The notes: a model not told the origin generated them from the sequence alone. Counted from the stretch's first letter, positions 8,728 to 17,195 are shown. The stretch: 39,486 bases of DNA from JAMOAD01 sp023621955 (GCA_035403085.1 DAONEM010000020.1:1-39486), one strand, 5' to 3'. Numbers and translations: made by a program.

Positions 8728-9657
8728 ATGACCGGAGATGTTCTCTTAAGCGTCGAAGACCTGACAAAGGATTACCCCTGGGGCCTTCTCTGGTTGAAGC
8801 ACAAGAGGGTCCTCCACGGTGTCTCCTTCTCGGTCTCTCAGGGAGAGATCACCGCTCTGCTCGGCCACAACGGCGCCGGCAAGAGCACGACCTTCAAGAT
8901 TCTCATGGGTTTTCTCCGTGCCGACGGGGGGAGGGTTCTCTACCGAGGTGAACCTCTGTCGCGAAAAGCCCGATCCTACATCGGTTTTCTTCCAGAGAAC
9001 CCGGCCTTCTACGACTACCTGACCGGAAGGGAACTCCTCCGTTTCACCGCCGAACTCTTCTCTCTGAAACGGTTTGAAGGGAGAATCGACCACCTGCTCC
9101 GGCTTGTCAAGATGGAGGAGGCCGCGAACCTCCCCCTCAAGAAGTACTCCAAGGGAATGGTCCAGAGGATCGGCGTCGCCCAGGCCCTCGTTTCCAACCC
9201 CGAGCTTCTCATCCTGGACGAGCCTCTGGACGGTCTCGACCCCGAGGGACGGCAGATCCTCAGAAACCTCATCGTTGATCTCAAAGAGGAGGGAAAGACG
9301 GTTCTCTACTCTACCCACATTCTCCAGGACGCCGAGCGGATCAGCGACCGAGCGGTCATCCTCGTCAAGGGCAAGACCGTGAAGGAGGGAAGGATCGAAG
9401 ACCTTCTCGGAGGGGAAACCTCAGAGTACGAGGTCTCTTTCAAGGGTCTGCGGGAAGCTCCTCCAGGGGCGAAGGGCCGTTGGCAACTCCGGGGGGACAC
9501 CCTCTATGGGATTCTGGAGAAGGAAGAGGAGGTCCAGCCTCTTGTCCAGGAGTGTCTCCGAAGGGGGGGGCAGGTTCTCTCCCTCGTCCCTCTCAGGCGG
9601 ACCTTGGAAGAGATCTTCATGGAGCTAAAAGATGAGAGTAACGGCAGTCGCGGTTAG
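8728..9657 (+). CDS. pilH: ABC-2 transporter ATP-binding protein, PilH-like
   Basis: A 309-aa ATPase of the CcmA/ABC-2 export class. Walker A is GHNGAGKST (46-54), a YSKGMVQRIG signature replaces the usual LSGGQ, Walker B is LLILDEPLDGLDP, and the switch histidine lies in YSTHILQDAE. It overlaps the permease gene by 26 bp. In Myxococcus xanthus the ABC genes pilG, pilH and pilI sit beside pilD in the type IV pilus locus and are needed for pilus assembly. The same neighbours occur here (permease, accessory membrane protein, PilD, PilS), so I read this as that transporter; its substrate is unknown. A G8 tract at 9563-9570 lies near the 3' end. The name rests on context as much as sequence, since ABC-2 ATPases are all alike. 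Confidence 0.85.
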   Translation: MTGDVLLSVEDLTKDYPWGLLWLKHKRVLHGVSFSVSQGEITALLGHNGAGKSTTFKILMGFLRADGGRVLYRGEPLSRKARSYIGFLPENPAFYDYLTGRELLRFTAELFSLKRFEGRIDHLLRLVKMEEAANLPLKKYSKGMVQRIGVAQALVSNPELLILDEPLDGLDPEGRQILRNLIVDLKEEGKTVLYSTHILQDAERISDRAVILVKGKTVKEGRIEDLLGGETSEYEVSFKGLREAPPGAKGRWQLRGDTLYGILEKEEEVQPLVQECLRRGGQVLSLVPLRRTLEEIFMELKDESNGSRG

Positions 9658-10399
9658 TACCTTTCGGGAGGCCGTCAGGAGCAGGCTCTTCCTTCTTCTT
9701 GGACTCTTCGCCGGTGGTTTGATCCTCTTCTCCAAGGTGATGGCCATGTTGGTGGTCGGGAACAACGCGAAAGTCGTCAAGGATGTCGGTTTAGCCACCA
9801 TGGAAATTTTCATCTCCCTCCTGGCCGTTCTCTCGACGGTGACCCTCTTCTTTAAGGAGAGGGACCGCAAGACCATCCTGAACGTTCTCTCCAAGCCTTT
9901 GTCCAGGGAGGAGTTTCTGGTCGGCAAGTTTCTCGGACTTGTCTTCACCACCGGAGTCGCGCTCTTCTCCCTCACCCTCCTCTTCTCCCTCTACCTCTGG
10001 CCCCAAGAGGGGGGATATCCCTTCTACCTCTGGCCCCACGCCCTCCTCCTCTTCTTTCAGGGGGCGATTCTAACAGCTTGGGCACTCCTCTTCAGCGCCC
10101 TTTCGACACCCATCCTCAGCTCCCTCTTCACGTTGGGAATCTACCTGAGCGGTTACCTGACAGGCACCCTTCTGACCCACTATGGGGCCATCTTCAAAGG
10201 CTCCTCCCGTATCGCCCTCCAGGCCCTCTACTTCCTCCTTCCCAACTTCTCCCTCTTGAACTGGAAGAACCAGATCGTCTACACCTCTTCGATTCCCACC
10301 GGCGAACTTCTCAACGGCCTCTTCTACGGGATCAACTACACCTTGGCCATCCTGGTGTTGGCGGTGATCCTCTACCGGGAGAGAGACCTCCTCCTATGA
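9632..10399 (+). CDS. pilI: ABC-2 type permease, PilI-like
   Basis: A 255-aa inner-membrane protein with about six helices, the membrane partner of the preceding ATPase. The stretch FFKERDRKTILNVLSKPLSREEFLVGKFLG is the typical ABC-2 cytoplasmic coupling region (visible core: NVLSKPLSREEFLVGKFLG). GGAGC precedes the ATG, which lies inside the end of the ATPase gene. The stop overlaps the next start (ATGA). Operon position with PilD and PilS supports a role in type IV pilus biogenesis, as for PilI of Myxococcus. A general ABC-2 exporter is the alternative. Confidence 0.8.
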   Translation: MRVTAVAVSTFREAVRSRLFLLLGLFAGGLILFSKVMAMLVVGNNAKVVKDVGLATMEIFISLLAVLSTVTLFFKERDRKTILNVLSKPLSREEFLVGKFLGLVFTTGVALFSLTLLFSLYLWPQEGGYPFYLWPHALLLFFQGAILTAWALLFSALSTPILSSLFTLGIYLSGYLTGTLLTHYGAIFKGSSRIALQALYFLLPNFSLLNWKNQIVYTSSIPTGELLNGLFYGINYTLAILVLAVILYRERDLLL

Positions 10400-11235
10400 A
10401 GCCTTGGAAGGTTCGGCTACCGCTCTTCTTCCTCTTCTTTTCCCTCCTCTCCCTCTCTTCCTTCTTCAACCTACGCCTCTTCCACTCCCAACCGGCCACG
10501 TTGGCTCCCACCATCACCCTTCTCCCCCCTAAGAGTCTCAAGGCTTTCTCCTTTGGCTTCTCCAACCTCTTGGCCGACGCCTATTTCATCTGGACGATCC
10601 AGGCCTTCGGCATCCCCGGAAAGACACCCGCCTTCTCCGACCTGGAGACGGTGATGACCGTGATCGGGGAGTTGGACCCTTCAGAGCCGGGCCCCTTCTC
10701 CGTCGGCTCCTTGATCGCCTACTACCAGGGAGGAAGACCGGATCTTGCCCTGAAGGTTCTGGAGATCGGCATGAGGCTCCAACCTGGAGAGTGGACTCTT
10801 CCTTACGAAGCCGGCCACTACATGCGCAAGGCGAAGCGCTACTCCCTGGCGAGTAGACTCTTCGAGATCGCCGCCCATAAAGAGGGGGCTCCGAGTTTCA
10901 TCAAACGTCTTCAAGTGGACGCTCTCAAGAGCAGCGGCGATTCCCGTAACGCGTTTCTCCTCTGGCAGGAGATTCTCCATGGGGCCACCACCGATTACGA
11001 GAGAGAGGTCGCAGGCCGTCACCTCTACGAGCTGAAGACGGAGCTGGACCGCGAGGAGCTGGAACCTCTGGTGGAGCATTACCGTAGACTCTTCAACCGC
11101 CTTCCCCAGTCCTGGAACGACATGATCGCGGCATCCCTTCTCCCCTCCCCTCCCCTGGATTACGACGGCGAGCCCTACATCCTCACCCAGGAGGGGAAAA
11201 TTCAATCCCGAAAGAGGTTCTCATGGAAACGGTAG
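10396..11235 (+). CDS. Membrane-anchored TPR-like protein of the pil ABC operon (PilG-like candidate)
   Basis: A 279-aa protein with an N-terminal signal anchor (about residues 5-25, LPLFFLFFSLLSLSSFFNL) and a periplasmic helical part. Repeats such as GGRPDLALKVLEIGMRLQP, AKRYSLASRLFEIAAHK and SRNAFLLWQEILHGATTDYE look like degenerate tetratricopeptide repeats. It starts with ATGA coupled to the permease and overlaps pilD by 13 bp. By position it matches the accessory membrane protein PilG of the Myxococcus PilGHI transporter. Sequence similarity cannot be judged by eye, so no symbol is given. Confidence 0.75.
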   Translation: MKPWKVRLPLFFLFFSLLSLSSFFNLRLFHSQPATLAPTITLLPPKSLKAFSFGFSNLLADAYFIWTIQAFGIPGKTPAFSDLETVMTVIGELDPSEPGPFSVGSLIAYYQGGRPDLALKVLEIGMRLQPGEWTLPYEAGHYMRKAKRYSLASRLFEIAAHKEGAPSFIKRLQVDALKSSGDSRNAFLLWQEILHGATTDYEREVAGRHLYELKTELDREELEPLVEHYRRLFNRLPQSWNDMIAASLLPSPPLDYDGEPYILTQEGKIQSRKRFSWKR

Positions 11236-12005
11236 CTTTACCCTTGGTTGCAGCCTTTCTGGGGCTTGTCCTGGGAAGCTTCTTCAACGTCGTCATCCAT
11301 CGTCTGCCCAAGCAGGAGAGCGTTGTTCTCCCCAGGTCTCACTGTCCCCATTGTCTGACGCCGATCCACTGGTACGACAACCTGCCCCTCCTGAGCTACC
11401 TCTTTCTGGGAGGACGGTGCCGCTCTTGCAAGGCCCCAATCTCTTTGAGGTATCCCCTCGTTGAAGCCCTGGGCGCCCTTCTCCTGCCCTACGTGGTCCT
11501 CCGATTCGGAATCGGTTGGGAGGCCCTACGAATCTTCCTCTTCGCTTCGACCTTTCTGATCCTTTTCTTCACGGATCTGGAAAGCCGAATCCTCCCCGAT
11601 GAACTGACCCTAGGAGGAGCCCTCCTCGCCTTCGGTTGTTCCTTCTTCTTGGACGATCCGAACTGGAAGGGCTCCCTCTTTGGCGCAACCCTCGGTTTCC
11701 TCATCCTTTGGGGGGCTTACCTCTTCCACCTGAAGTGGAAGAAGAAGGAGGGACTCGGCTGGGGCGACATCAAGCTGATCCTTCTGATCGGCGCCCTCTT
11801 CGGTCCTTTCAGGATGCTCTGGATCCTGATCACCGCCTCCTTGATCGGTCTGATCGTCGGCCTAGGGGTGATCGTACTCTTCAAACGGGGGAGGGACTAC
11901 GAGCTCCCCTTCGGCTCCTTCCTCGCCCTCGCCTCAATTCTCTTCCTCTTCCGCTTCTCCTGGCTCGAACACTTCTTCTCGAAGTGGACGAACCTGGCCC
12001 CATGA
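11223..12005 (+). CDS. pilD: Prepilin peptidase / N-methyltransferase PilD
   Basis: A 260-aa inner-membrane aspartyl protease that cleaves the leader of type IV prepilins and methylates the new N-terminal residue. It has the bifunctional layout. An N-terminal methyltransferase domain carries the zinc tetrad C41-x2-C44 and C66-x2-C69 and the motif LGSFFNVVIHRLP. The catalytic aspartates are D118 (FFTDLESRILPDE) and D182 (GWGDIKL). About eight helices. It overlaps the genes on both sides, so it is strictly in operon with the ABC genes and the kinase. The prepilin substrates are not in this window. Confidence 0.95.
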   Translation: METVALPLVAAFLGLVLGSFFNVVIHRLPKQESVVLPRSHCPHCLTPIHWYDNLPLLSYLFLGGRCRSCKAPISLRYPLVEALGALLLPYVVLRFGIGWEALRIFLFASTFLILFFTDLESRILPDELTLGGALLAFGCSFFLDDPNWKGSLFGATLGFLILWGAYLFHLKWKKKEGLGWGDIKLILLIGALFGPFRMLWILITASLIGLIVGLGVIVLFKRGRDYELPFGSFLALASILFLFRFSWLEHFFSKWTNLAP

Positions 12006-13321
12006 AACGGGAGCGCCTTCTCACACTTTTCCTGATCGCCCTCCTGCTGGGGCTCACCCTGCTCGTAGAGGCCTCCCTCCTCTCGGTTATGAAGGCTTGG
12101 GAGGGAGGAGGGAACCCCCTGCCCACCCTCTCCCGAACCATGAAAACCGCGAAGGTGATCGGGTTGACCGCTTTGGCCGCCCTCATCCTCCTGACCTTCC
12201 TGACACTGAGGGATATCCGAAAAGGAAGGGGAGCTCCCATGGTGACTCTCGATCCCTTCTACAGGATGCTCGAGAGCTTTCAGGAGAGGGAGAGGAACCT
12301 CCTCAAGGAGAAGGCCGCGGAGAAACGGAGGACCGAAGAGGCGCTTGTCCTCTACAGGGCCCTCTTCGACACCCCCTCCCTGGCCATCCTCCTTGTCGAT
12401 CGCTTCGGTCGCCTCCTGAGGTGGAACCCCCTAGGCGCCAAGCTCTTCGGTGACGGCAGCGACCCCCTCCCGCTCACCTCCGTGAGCTCTCAGAGAGGCC
12501 TCTTTCCCCTCCTGAAGGAGGCGGTGGATGAGTTTTTCTCTTGGACACAGCCCTTCGCCGAGAGGGAAGTAGAGAGAGAGGGCAGGGTCCTCTCCCTCTA
12601 CCTCATCCGGGTGGAGGAGGAGAAGGCCTTCCTCATGGCCGTCGATATTACCGAGTTGAGAAAGACCCAGCGGGAACTGGCCCTTAAGAGTCGGCAGGAA
12701 CAGCTTGGTCAGATGGCCTCCTACCTCTCCCACGAGTTGAAGAACAGCCTTGGAGTCGTCCTCGGCTCCTTGGAACGGGTGAAGCTCCCCCAGGAGAAGG
12801 GAGTGTCCCGCGCCCTCGGCGAGAGTAAAAGGATGCTCCTCCTTGTGGAACGCTACCTGGAGCTCTCCAGAAGCTCTCCGGTAAGGTGGGAAAGGATCCC
12901 CTTGTCGGAGGTTCTGGAAGAGGCGGCCCGAGACGAGGGAATCCCCCTGGAGAACCGAACCGAGGGAAGATCCGTTTGGGGGGACCGGGTCCTTCTCCTC
13001 TCGGTCTGGTCAAACCTCTTTCGAAACAGTCGGGAAGCCGGCGCCAAGAGGGTTACTGTGAGTGTCGAAAGAGAGGAACGAGAACTGCTCCTCCGGGTTG
13101 AAGACGATGGTCCGGGAATCGCTCCTGCCTACAGGGAGAAGATCTTTCTCCCCTTCTTCTCGACCAAGGGGGAGAACACCGGGATGGGGCTCGCCCTGGT
13201 GAGCAAACTGCTGAGCGACCAAGGGGGGTGGATTGAACTTCTGGAGTCCTCTTCCGGAGCCCTCTTCTCTATCGGGCTTCCCCTCTCCCCCGGGAACGGC
13301 GAAAGGGAAGGGTCAGTTTGA
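12002..13321 (+). CDS. pilS: PilS-like sensor histidine kinase
   Basis: A 439-aa membrane kinase with two N-terminal helices (about 6-30 and 52-70) and a PAS domain (about 115-220, with LFDTPSLAILLVDRFGRLL). HisKA has H244 in YLSHELKNSLGVV, and the HATPase has N338-R-N342 region NLFRNSREAG, DDGPGI and GMGLALV. In pilus loci PilS phosphorylates the sigma54 activator PilR, which turns on pilA. No pilR follows here because the next gene is convergent ftsX, so the partner must be elsewhere. The PilS name follows from the PilD neighbour; otherwise this is a generic NtrB/AtoS-like kinase. Its 3' end overlaps ftsX by 9 bp. Confidence 0.8.
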   Translation: MKRERLLTLFLIALLLGLTLLVEASLLSVMKAWEGGGNPLPTLSRTMKTAKVIGLTALAALILLTFLTLRDIRKGRGAPMVTLDPFYRMLESFQERERNLLKEKAAEKRRTEEALVLYRALFDTPSLAILLVDRFGRLLRWNPLGAKLFGDGSDPLPLTSVSSQRGLFPLLKEAVDEFFSWTQPFAEREVEREGRVLSLYLIRVEEEKAFLMAVDITELRKTQRELALKSRQEQLGQMASYLSHELKNSLGVVLGSLERVKLPQEKGVSRALGESKRMLLLVERYLELSRSSPVRWERIPLSEVLEEAARDEGIPLENRTEGRSVWGDRVLLLSVWSNLFRNSREAGAKRVTVSVEREERELLLRVEDDGPGIAPAYREKIFLPFFSTKGENTGMGLALVSKLLSDQGGWIELLESSSGALFSIGLPLSPGNGEREGSV

Positions 13322-14224
13322 GGGCTCTCTTCTGAGAAACTTCCAAACCGAGGTAAGGGAAGAGAGGCCTCCGACCAGCGCCCCGGCGGGGAGAGTGGTC
13401 CAGAAGATGCCCCTGGGGAGGGAGTGACTCTCAAAGAGCGGGGAGAGGTAACGGGAGATCTCCCCAAGGTAGAGGGGGGCCAGCATCAGTGTGAGCCGAA
13501 AGAGGCCGTAGGCGGCCATGGCTCCAACGAACCCCAACAACACGCCGTTCATGACCAGAGGAAGCTCGATGTAGAGGTTCGAAGCACCCACCATCTTGAG
13601 AATCGCCACCTCCTCTTTCCGGGAGTAGGCCACGATCTTGACGATGTTGACGATCGTGAAGAACGAGGTGAAAAGGAGAATCCCCCCCAGGAAGAGGGAG
13701 ACCAGGGTCACAAGCCTGCGGACACCGGAGATCTTCTCCAGAAGGGAGAGGTTGGAACGGACCTTCTCCACCCCCTCCTGCTTGGAGAGCTCTTCCGAAT
13801 CCCTTCGTATCAGTTCCAGAGAGGTGCCGGAGCGGAAAGTCACCCTGATGGAGGGGGGAAAAGGGTTCTCCGGAAGCTCGTCCAGTGTCGACTTGAGATC
13901 GGGAAAGGCCTCCAGAAAAAGAACCCTGGCCCTCTCGGGGAGGATCAGCTCCGCCTTTTCGACCTCTTTCTTCCGGCCCCAGGCGAGGCTCCTCTCCGGG
14001 AGATCTTTCGGGAGAGGGGAACCGAAGTAGGCCTCTACTTGAAAGCCGGTCAGGGTCTTCGCCGTCAGCTTGTCGAGGTTCACCTTGGTCAGGAAGAAGA
14101 TGTCGATGACGAAGAAGGTGAAGATGACGATGAAGAGAGAGAGGAGGTTGACGGCCCTCTGAACCTTGAAGTTGGCCCACACATCTTGGGCCAGGTAATG
14201 CAGGTAGGAGGTGATCCGCTTCAC
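13313..14224 (-). CDS. ftsX: Cell division protein FtsX
   Basis: A 303-aa membrane protein, partner of the FtsE ATPase. The FtsEX complex couples septal ring activity to peptidoglycan hydrolases. It has a cytoplasmic N-terminus, one helix near 25-47, an extracytoplasmic domain of about 120 residues, then three helices. The motif SRKEEVAILKMVGASNLYIELPLVMNGVLLG (core EVAILKMVGASNLYI) is the FtsX signature between helices 2 and 3. The start overlaps the ftsE stop (ATGA). It is the last gene of the long minus-strand run and overlaps the convergent pilS end by 9 bp. Confidence 0.93.
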   Translation of the reverse strand: MKRITSYLHYLAQDVWANFKVQRAVNLLSLFIVIFTFFVIDIFFLTKVNLDKLTAKTLTGFQVEAYFGSPLPKDLPERSLAWGRKKEVEKAELILPERARVLFLEAFPDLKSTLDELPENPFPPSIRVTFRSGTSLELIRRDSEELSKQEGVEKVRSNLSLLEKISGVRRLVTLVSLFLGGILLFTSFFTIVNIVKIVAYSRKEEVAILKMVGASNLYIELPLVMNGVLLGFVGAMAAYGLFRLTLMLAPLYLGEISRYLSPLFESHSLPRGIFWTTLPAGALVGGLSSLTSVWKFLRREPSN

Positions 14225-14892
14225 TGGGCCACCCTGCGCAGGGAGATGGAGGTCCCCTTCTTCAGGTAGAGAACGTTTCGGGCGTACCTTTCCAGAAGCA
14301 TCTGGTTGTGGCTGGCCACGAGGATCGTCGTCCCCCGGGAGTTGAGTCTGCGGAACATCTCCATGATCTCCAACGAGATCTCTTGGTCCAGGTTTCCGGT
14401 CGGTTCATCGGCCAGGAGAATCGAAGGGTTGGTGACGATCGCTCTGGCGATGGCGACCCTCTGCTGCTCGCCTCCCGAGAGGCGACGGGTAAGGGAACCG
14501 ATCTTCTGGGGTAACCCCACCCAACGAAGGACCTCGGTCACCTCCTTACGGATCTGTCGTGGAGGAACCCCCCGGATCTTCAGGGCCAAGGCGACATTGT
14601 CGAAGACCGTGCGGTCCTCGAGAAGGCGGAAGTCCTGGAAGATGATCCCGATGTTTCTCCGAAGCTCGTAGATCTGCCTCTCCGGAACGATGGAGATGTT
14701 CCTTCCCCCGACGATGATCGCCCCCTTAGTGGGACGCTCTTCCCTGGTGATGAGCTTGAGAAAGGTGGTCTTTCCGGCACCGCTGTGACCGGTTATAAAA
14801 AAAAAATCTCCCTTGGGGATCTTCACAGAGAGGTTTTCCAAGGCGTATTCGTCGCGGCTGTAGCTCTTGTAAACAGAGGAAAACTGGATCAT
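14221..14892 (-). CDS. ftsE: Cell division ATP-binding protein FtsE
   Basis: A 223-aa ATPase of the FtsEX complex. Walker A is GHSGAGKTT (35-43), the Q-loop lies in IIFQDFRLL, the signature is LSGGEQQRVAIARAI, Walker B is ILLADEPTGNLD and the switch is VASHNQ. GHSGAGKT is the typical FtsE form. Residues 29-32 (DFFF) are encoded by ten consecutive T on the coding strand (14797-14806), although this genome favours TTC for Phe; the tract sits just before Walker A. Start and stop overlap the transketolase half and ftsX by 4 bp each. Confidence 0.95.
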   Translation of the reverse strand: MIQFSSVYKSYSRDEYALENLSVKIPKGDFFFITGHSGAGKTTFLKLITREERPTKGAIIVGGRNISIVPERQIYELRRNIGIIFQDFRLLEDRTVFDNVALALKIRGVPPRQIRKEVTEVLRWVGLPQKIGSLTRRLSGGEQQRVAIARAIVTNPSILLADEPTGNLDQEISLEIMEMFRRLNSRGTTILVASHNQMLLERYARNVLYLKKGTSISLRRVAQ

Positions 14893-15734
14893 CGATCTGC
14901 GGAGAGTTCCTGTAGGGCCTTTTCCAACTGTTCTGAGGAGGGTGCCTTCCCGTGAAACTTGACCTGGTTCTCCATGAAGGAGACCCCCTTCCCTTTAACG
15001 GTTCGGGCAACGATCATATGGGGCTTTCCGTTTCTCTGGTCGCATTTTTCGAGAGCCTTTAGGATGGATTCCATGTCGTGGCCGTCGATCTCCTGGGTCT
15101 CCCACTTGAAGGCGTCTCCCTTGGCCCTCAAGGGAGAGAGGTCGTTGATGGCCTCAACCCTGTTGTCGAGTTGGAGCCCGTTGGCATCGACGATGACCGT
15201 CAGGTTGTCGAGGCCGCTGTTCCCTGCCTTCAGCAGAGCCTCCCACACCTGTCCCTCCTGCATCTCCCCATCCCCAAGGACCACGTAGACACGCCGGTCG
15301 CTCCGGTCCAACCGAAGGCTCAAAGCCATACCCACGGCCATGGAGAGCCCTTGGCCGAGAGAGCCGGTAGAGGCGTCGACGCCGAGTGTCTTGTTCCTGT
15401 CGGGATGGCCCTGGAGGTTACTGCCCAGCTGTCTCAACTGGCAGAGGTCCTCTTCTGGAACGAAACCGAGCTCCGAAAGAACGGCGTAGAGGGCTGGAGC
15501 TCCGTGCCCCTTGGAGAGAACGAAGAGGTCCCTCCCTTCCCAGTGGGGGTCTTCCCGGTTCAACCTCATCTTGAAGAAGAAGAGGGCGGCGAGGATGTCG
15601 GCGCAGGAGAGGGAACCTCCAGGGTGACCGGATTGGGCGCAGGCGATCTCTTTCAGTGCCTTCACGCGGATGACACGGGCCTTCTCTCTGAGGGCCTCAA
15701 GGGTGGCTGAATTATAGGATGTCTCACTGATCAT
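14889..15734 (-). CDS. Transketolase, N-terminal (TPP-binding) subunit
   Basis: A 281-aa protein equal to the pyrophosphate-binding half of transketolase. It carries AQSGHPGGSLSCADILAALFF, SKGHGAPALYAVL, GSLGQGLSMAVGMAL and the TPP motif GDGEMQEGQVWEA with its trailing N. Split transketolases normally have the C-terminal subunit as the next gene. Here the neighbours are gatB upstream and ftsE downstream, both overlapping by 4 bp, and no C-terminal half exists in the window. It should work with a C-terminal partner encoded elsewhere, in the non-oxidative pentose phosphate pathway. Length is normal for a split N-subunit, so it is not a truncation. Confidence 0.92.
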   Translation of the reverse strand: MISETSYNSATLEALREKARVIRVKALKEIACAQSGHPGGSLSCADILAALFFFKMRLNREDPHWEGRDLFVLSKGHGAPALYAVLSELGFVPEEDLCQLRQLGSNLQGHPDRNKTLGVDASTGSLGQGLSMAVGMALSLRLDRSDRRVYVVLGDGEMQEGQVWEALLKAGNSGLDNLTVIVDANGLQLDNRVEAINDLSPLRAKGDAFKWETQEIDGHDMESILKALEKCDQRNGKPHMIVARTVKGKGVSFMENQVKFHGKAPSSEQLEKALQELSADR

Positions 15735-17158
15735 TCTTCTTTTCCTTCGAGAAATTCCCTGACAGTCTGGTTGACTGTTTTGGGTTGGGCGGCTCCCCTA
15801 CAGCTCTTCATCACTTCGCCGATCAGAAAGCCCAGAAGCTTCGTCTCCCCGGCCCGGTAACGCTCCACTTCCGGACGGAGACCCTCTAAAACCCCCTTCA
15901 CCATAGCCTTGACGGCCTCGGGGGAGTCGACGAGGGCGATCCCCTTCTTTGCGATCAACTCCGTCGCGGAGAGTCCCTTCTCGATCATCTCGGGGAGAAG
16001 ATCTTTGGCCATAGGGGCCGTGATTCTCCCCTTCTCCAGGGAGACGAGAAGATCCGCAAAGGCCTTCGGTGTCAGAGGGGGAGTCAGGAAGGGATCGGAG
16101 CCGGAGGCGTGCTGAAGAAGCTCTGTCAAGAGCCAATGGGCCGCCTTGACAGGGGGAGCGCCGAGCTTCACCGTCTCTTCATAGAAAGCGGCCTGGGAGG
16201 GTGAGGAGACCAGAATCTTGGCGTCATCGGCAGAGAGGTGGTACTCCCGGACATACCTCTCCCTCTTGAGGGCCGGCGTCTCCGGAAGGGTCGACCCGGC
16301 CAGGCGGATCTCTTCCTCTTCGATTCTGAGGATGCCCAGGTCCGGTTCGGGAAAGTACCGGTAGTCCAGGAGTTGCTCCTTAGTCCGCATCACCATGGTT
16401 CGGTTGCTTTTCACATCGAAGAGCCTCGTCTCCCTCCCAACCTCCTCCCCCCTCTCGAGGAGTTCGGCCTGCCTCTCCTGTTCATAGCGAAGCGCCCTCT
16501 GGAGGAAACGGTAGGAGTTGAGGTTCTTGATCTCCACCCGGGTTCCCAGGGGTTCCCCCTCCCGGTGGAGAGAGATGTTCGCGTCGCAGCGTAGGCTCCC
16601 CTCCTCAAGGTTCCCATCGTTGACACCTGCGTAGACCAGGAGTTCCCTGAGGCGGCGGAGGTATTCGGCGGCCTCCTCGGGAGTCTCCAGATCGGGTTCC
16701 GAAACGATCTCGATCAAGGGTGTCCCGCAGCGGTTGAAGTCCACCAGGGTCTCCCCCCTCTCTTCGTCGTGAAAGGATTTCCCCGCGTCCTCTTCGATGT
16801 GGATACGGGTGATGCCGATCCGTCGGGTTCCTCCGACCTCGATCTCCATGTAGCCGTTCTCCGCGTAAGGGTGGAAGAACTGGGTGATCTGGTAGCCCTT
16901 GGAAAGATCGGGGTAGAAGTAGTTCTTCCTATCGAAGCTGGAGGTCCGGTTGATGCGACAGTTCAAGAGCAGGGCCGCGCGGAGCGCCTGGCGGACAGCC
17001 TCACCGTTGAGAACAGGAAGGGCGCCAGGAAGGCCGAAGCAGACCGGGCAGACGTTGCTGTTGGGGGAGTCTCCGTAGTTGGCCGGACAGGAGCAGAAGA
17101 GTTTGGTGGACGTCAGAAGCTGAGCGTGAATTTCGAGGCCGATCACCGTTTTCCACAT
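15731..17158 (-). CDS. gatB: Asp-tRNA(Asn)/Glu-tRNA(Gln) amidotransferase subunit B
   Basis: A 475-aa GatB, the kinase subunit of the GatCAB complex that converts misacylated Glu-tRNA(Gln) or Asp-tRNA(Asn) to the amidated form. Visible motifs are VIGLEIHAQLLTSTKLFC with the paired cysteines CSC and CPVCFGLPGALP, RKNYFYPDLSKGYQI and HIEEDAGKSFHD. The C-terminal YqeY-like tRNA-binding tail ends in GEVMKSCRGAAQPKTVNQ. gatA and gatC are not nearby. A TATAAT box is 8 nt upstream of the ATG with no ribosome site, so transcripts from this promoter should be leaderless. The stop overlaps the transketolase start by 4 bp. Confidence 0.96.
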   Translation of the reverse strand: MWKTVIGLEIHAQLLTSTKLFCSCPANYGDSPNSNVCPVCFGLPGALPVLNGEAVRQALRAALLLNCRINRTSSFDRKNYFYPDLSKGYQITQFFHPYAENGYMEIEVGGTRRIGITRIHIEEDAGKSFHDEERGETLVDFNRCGTPLIEIVSEPDLETPEEAAEYLRRLRELLVYAGVNDGNLEEGSLRCDANISLHREGEPLGTRVEIKNLNSYRFLQRALRYEQERQAELLERGEEVGRETRLFDVKSNRTMVMRTKEQLLDYRYFPEPDLGILRIEEEEIRLAGSTLPETPALKRERYVREYHLSADDAKILVSSPSQAAFYEETVKLGAPPVKAAHWLLTELLQHASGSDPFLTPPLTPKAFADLLVSLEKGRITAPMAKDLLPEMIEKGLSATELIAKKGIALVDSPEAVKAMVKGVLEGLRPEVERYRAGETKLLGFLIGEVMKSCRGAAQPKTVNQTVREFLEGKEE

Positions 17159-17166
17159 GGAAAAAG

Positions 17167-17195
17167 ATTATACCATAAAGGGGGGAAAGGCTCAC
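17167..17195 (-). promoter_or_regulatory. Internal promoter for gatB-tkt-ftsEX (near-leaderless)
   Basis: A consensus TATAAT (17172-17167, complement) lies 8 nt before the gatB ATG, within the 33-nt gap after the transglycosylase gene. The -35 at 17-bp spacing is GTGAGC, weak. The sequence before the ATG is CTTTTTCC, with no ribosome-binding site. Confidence 0.6.
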
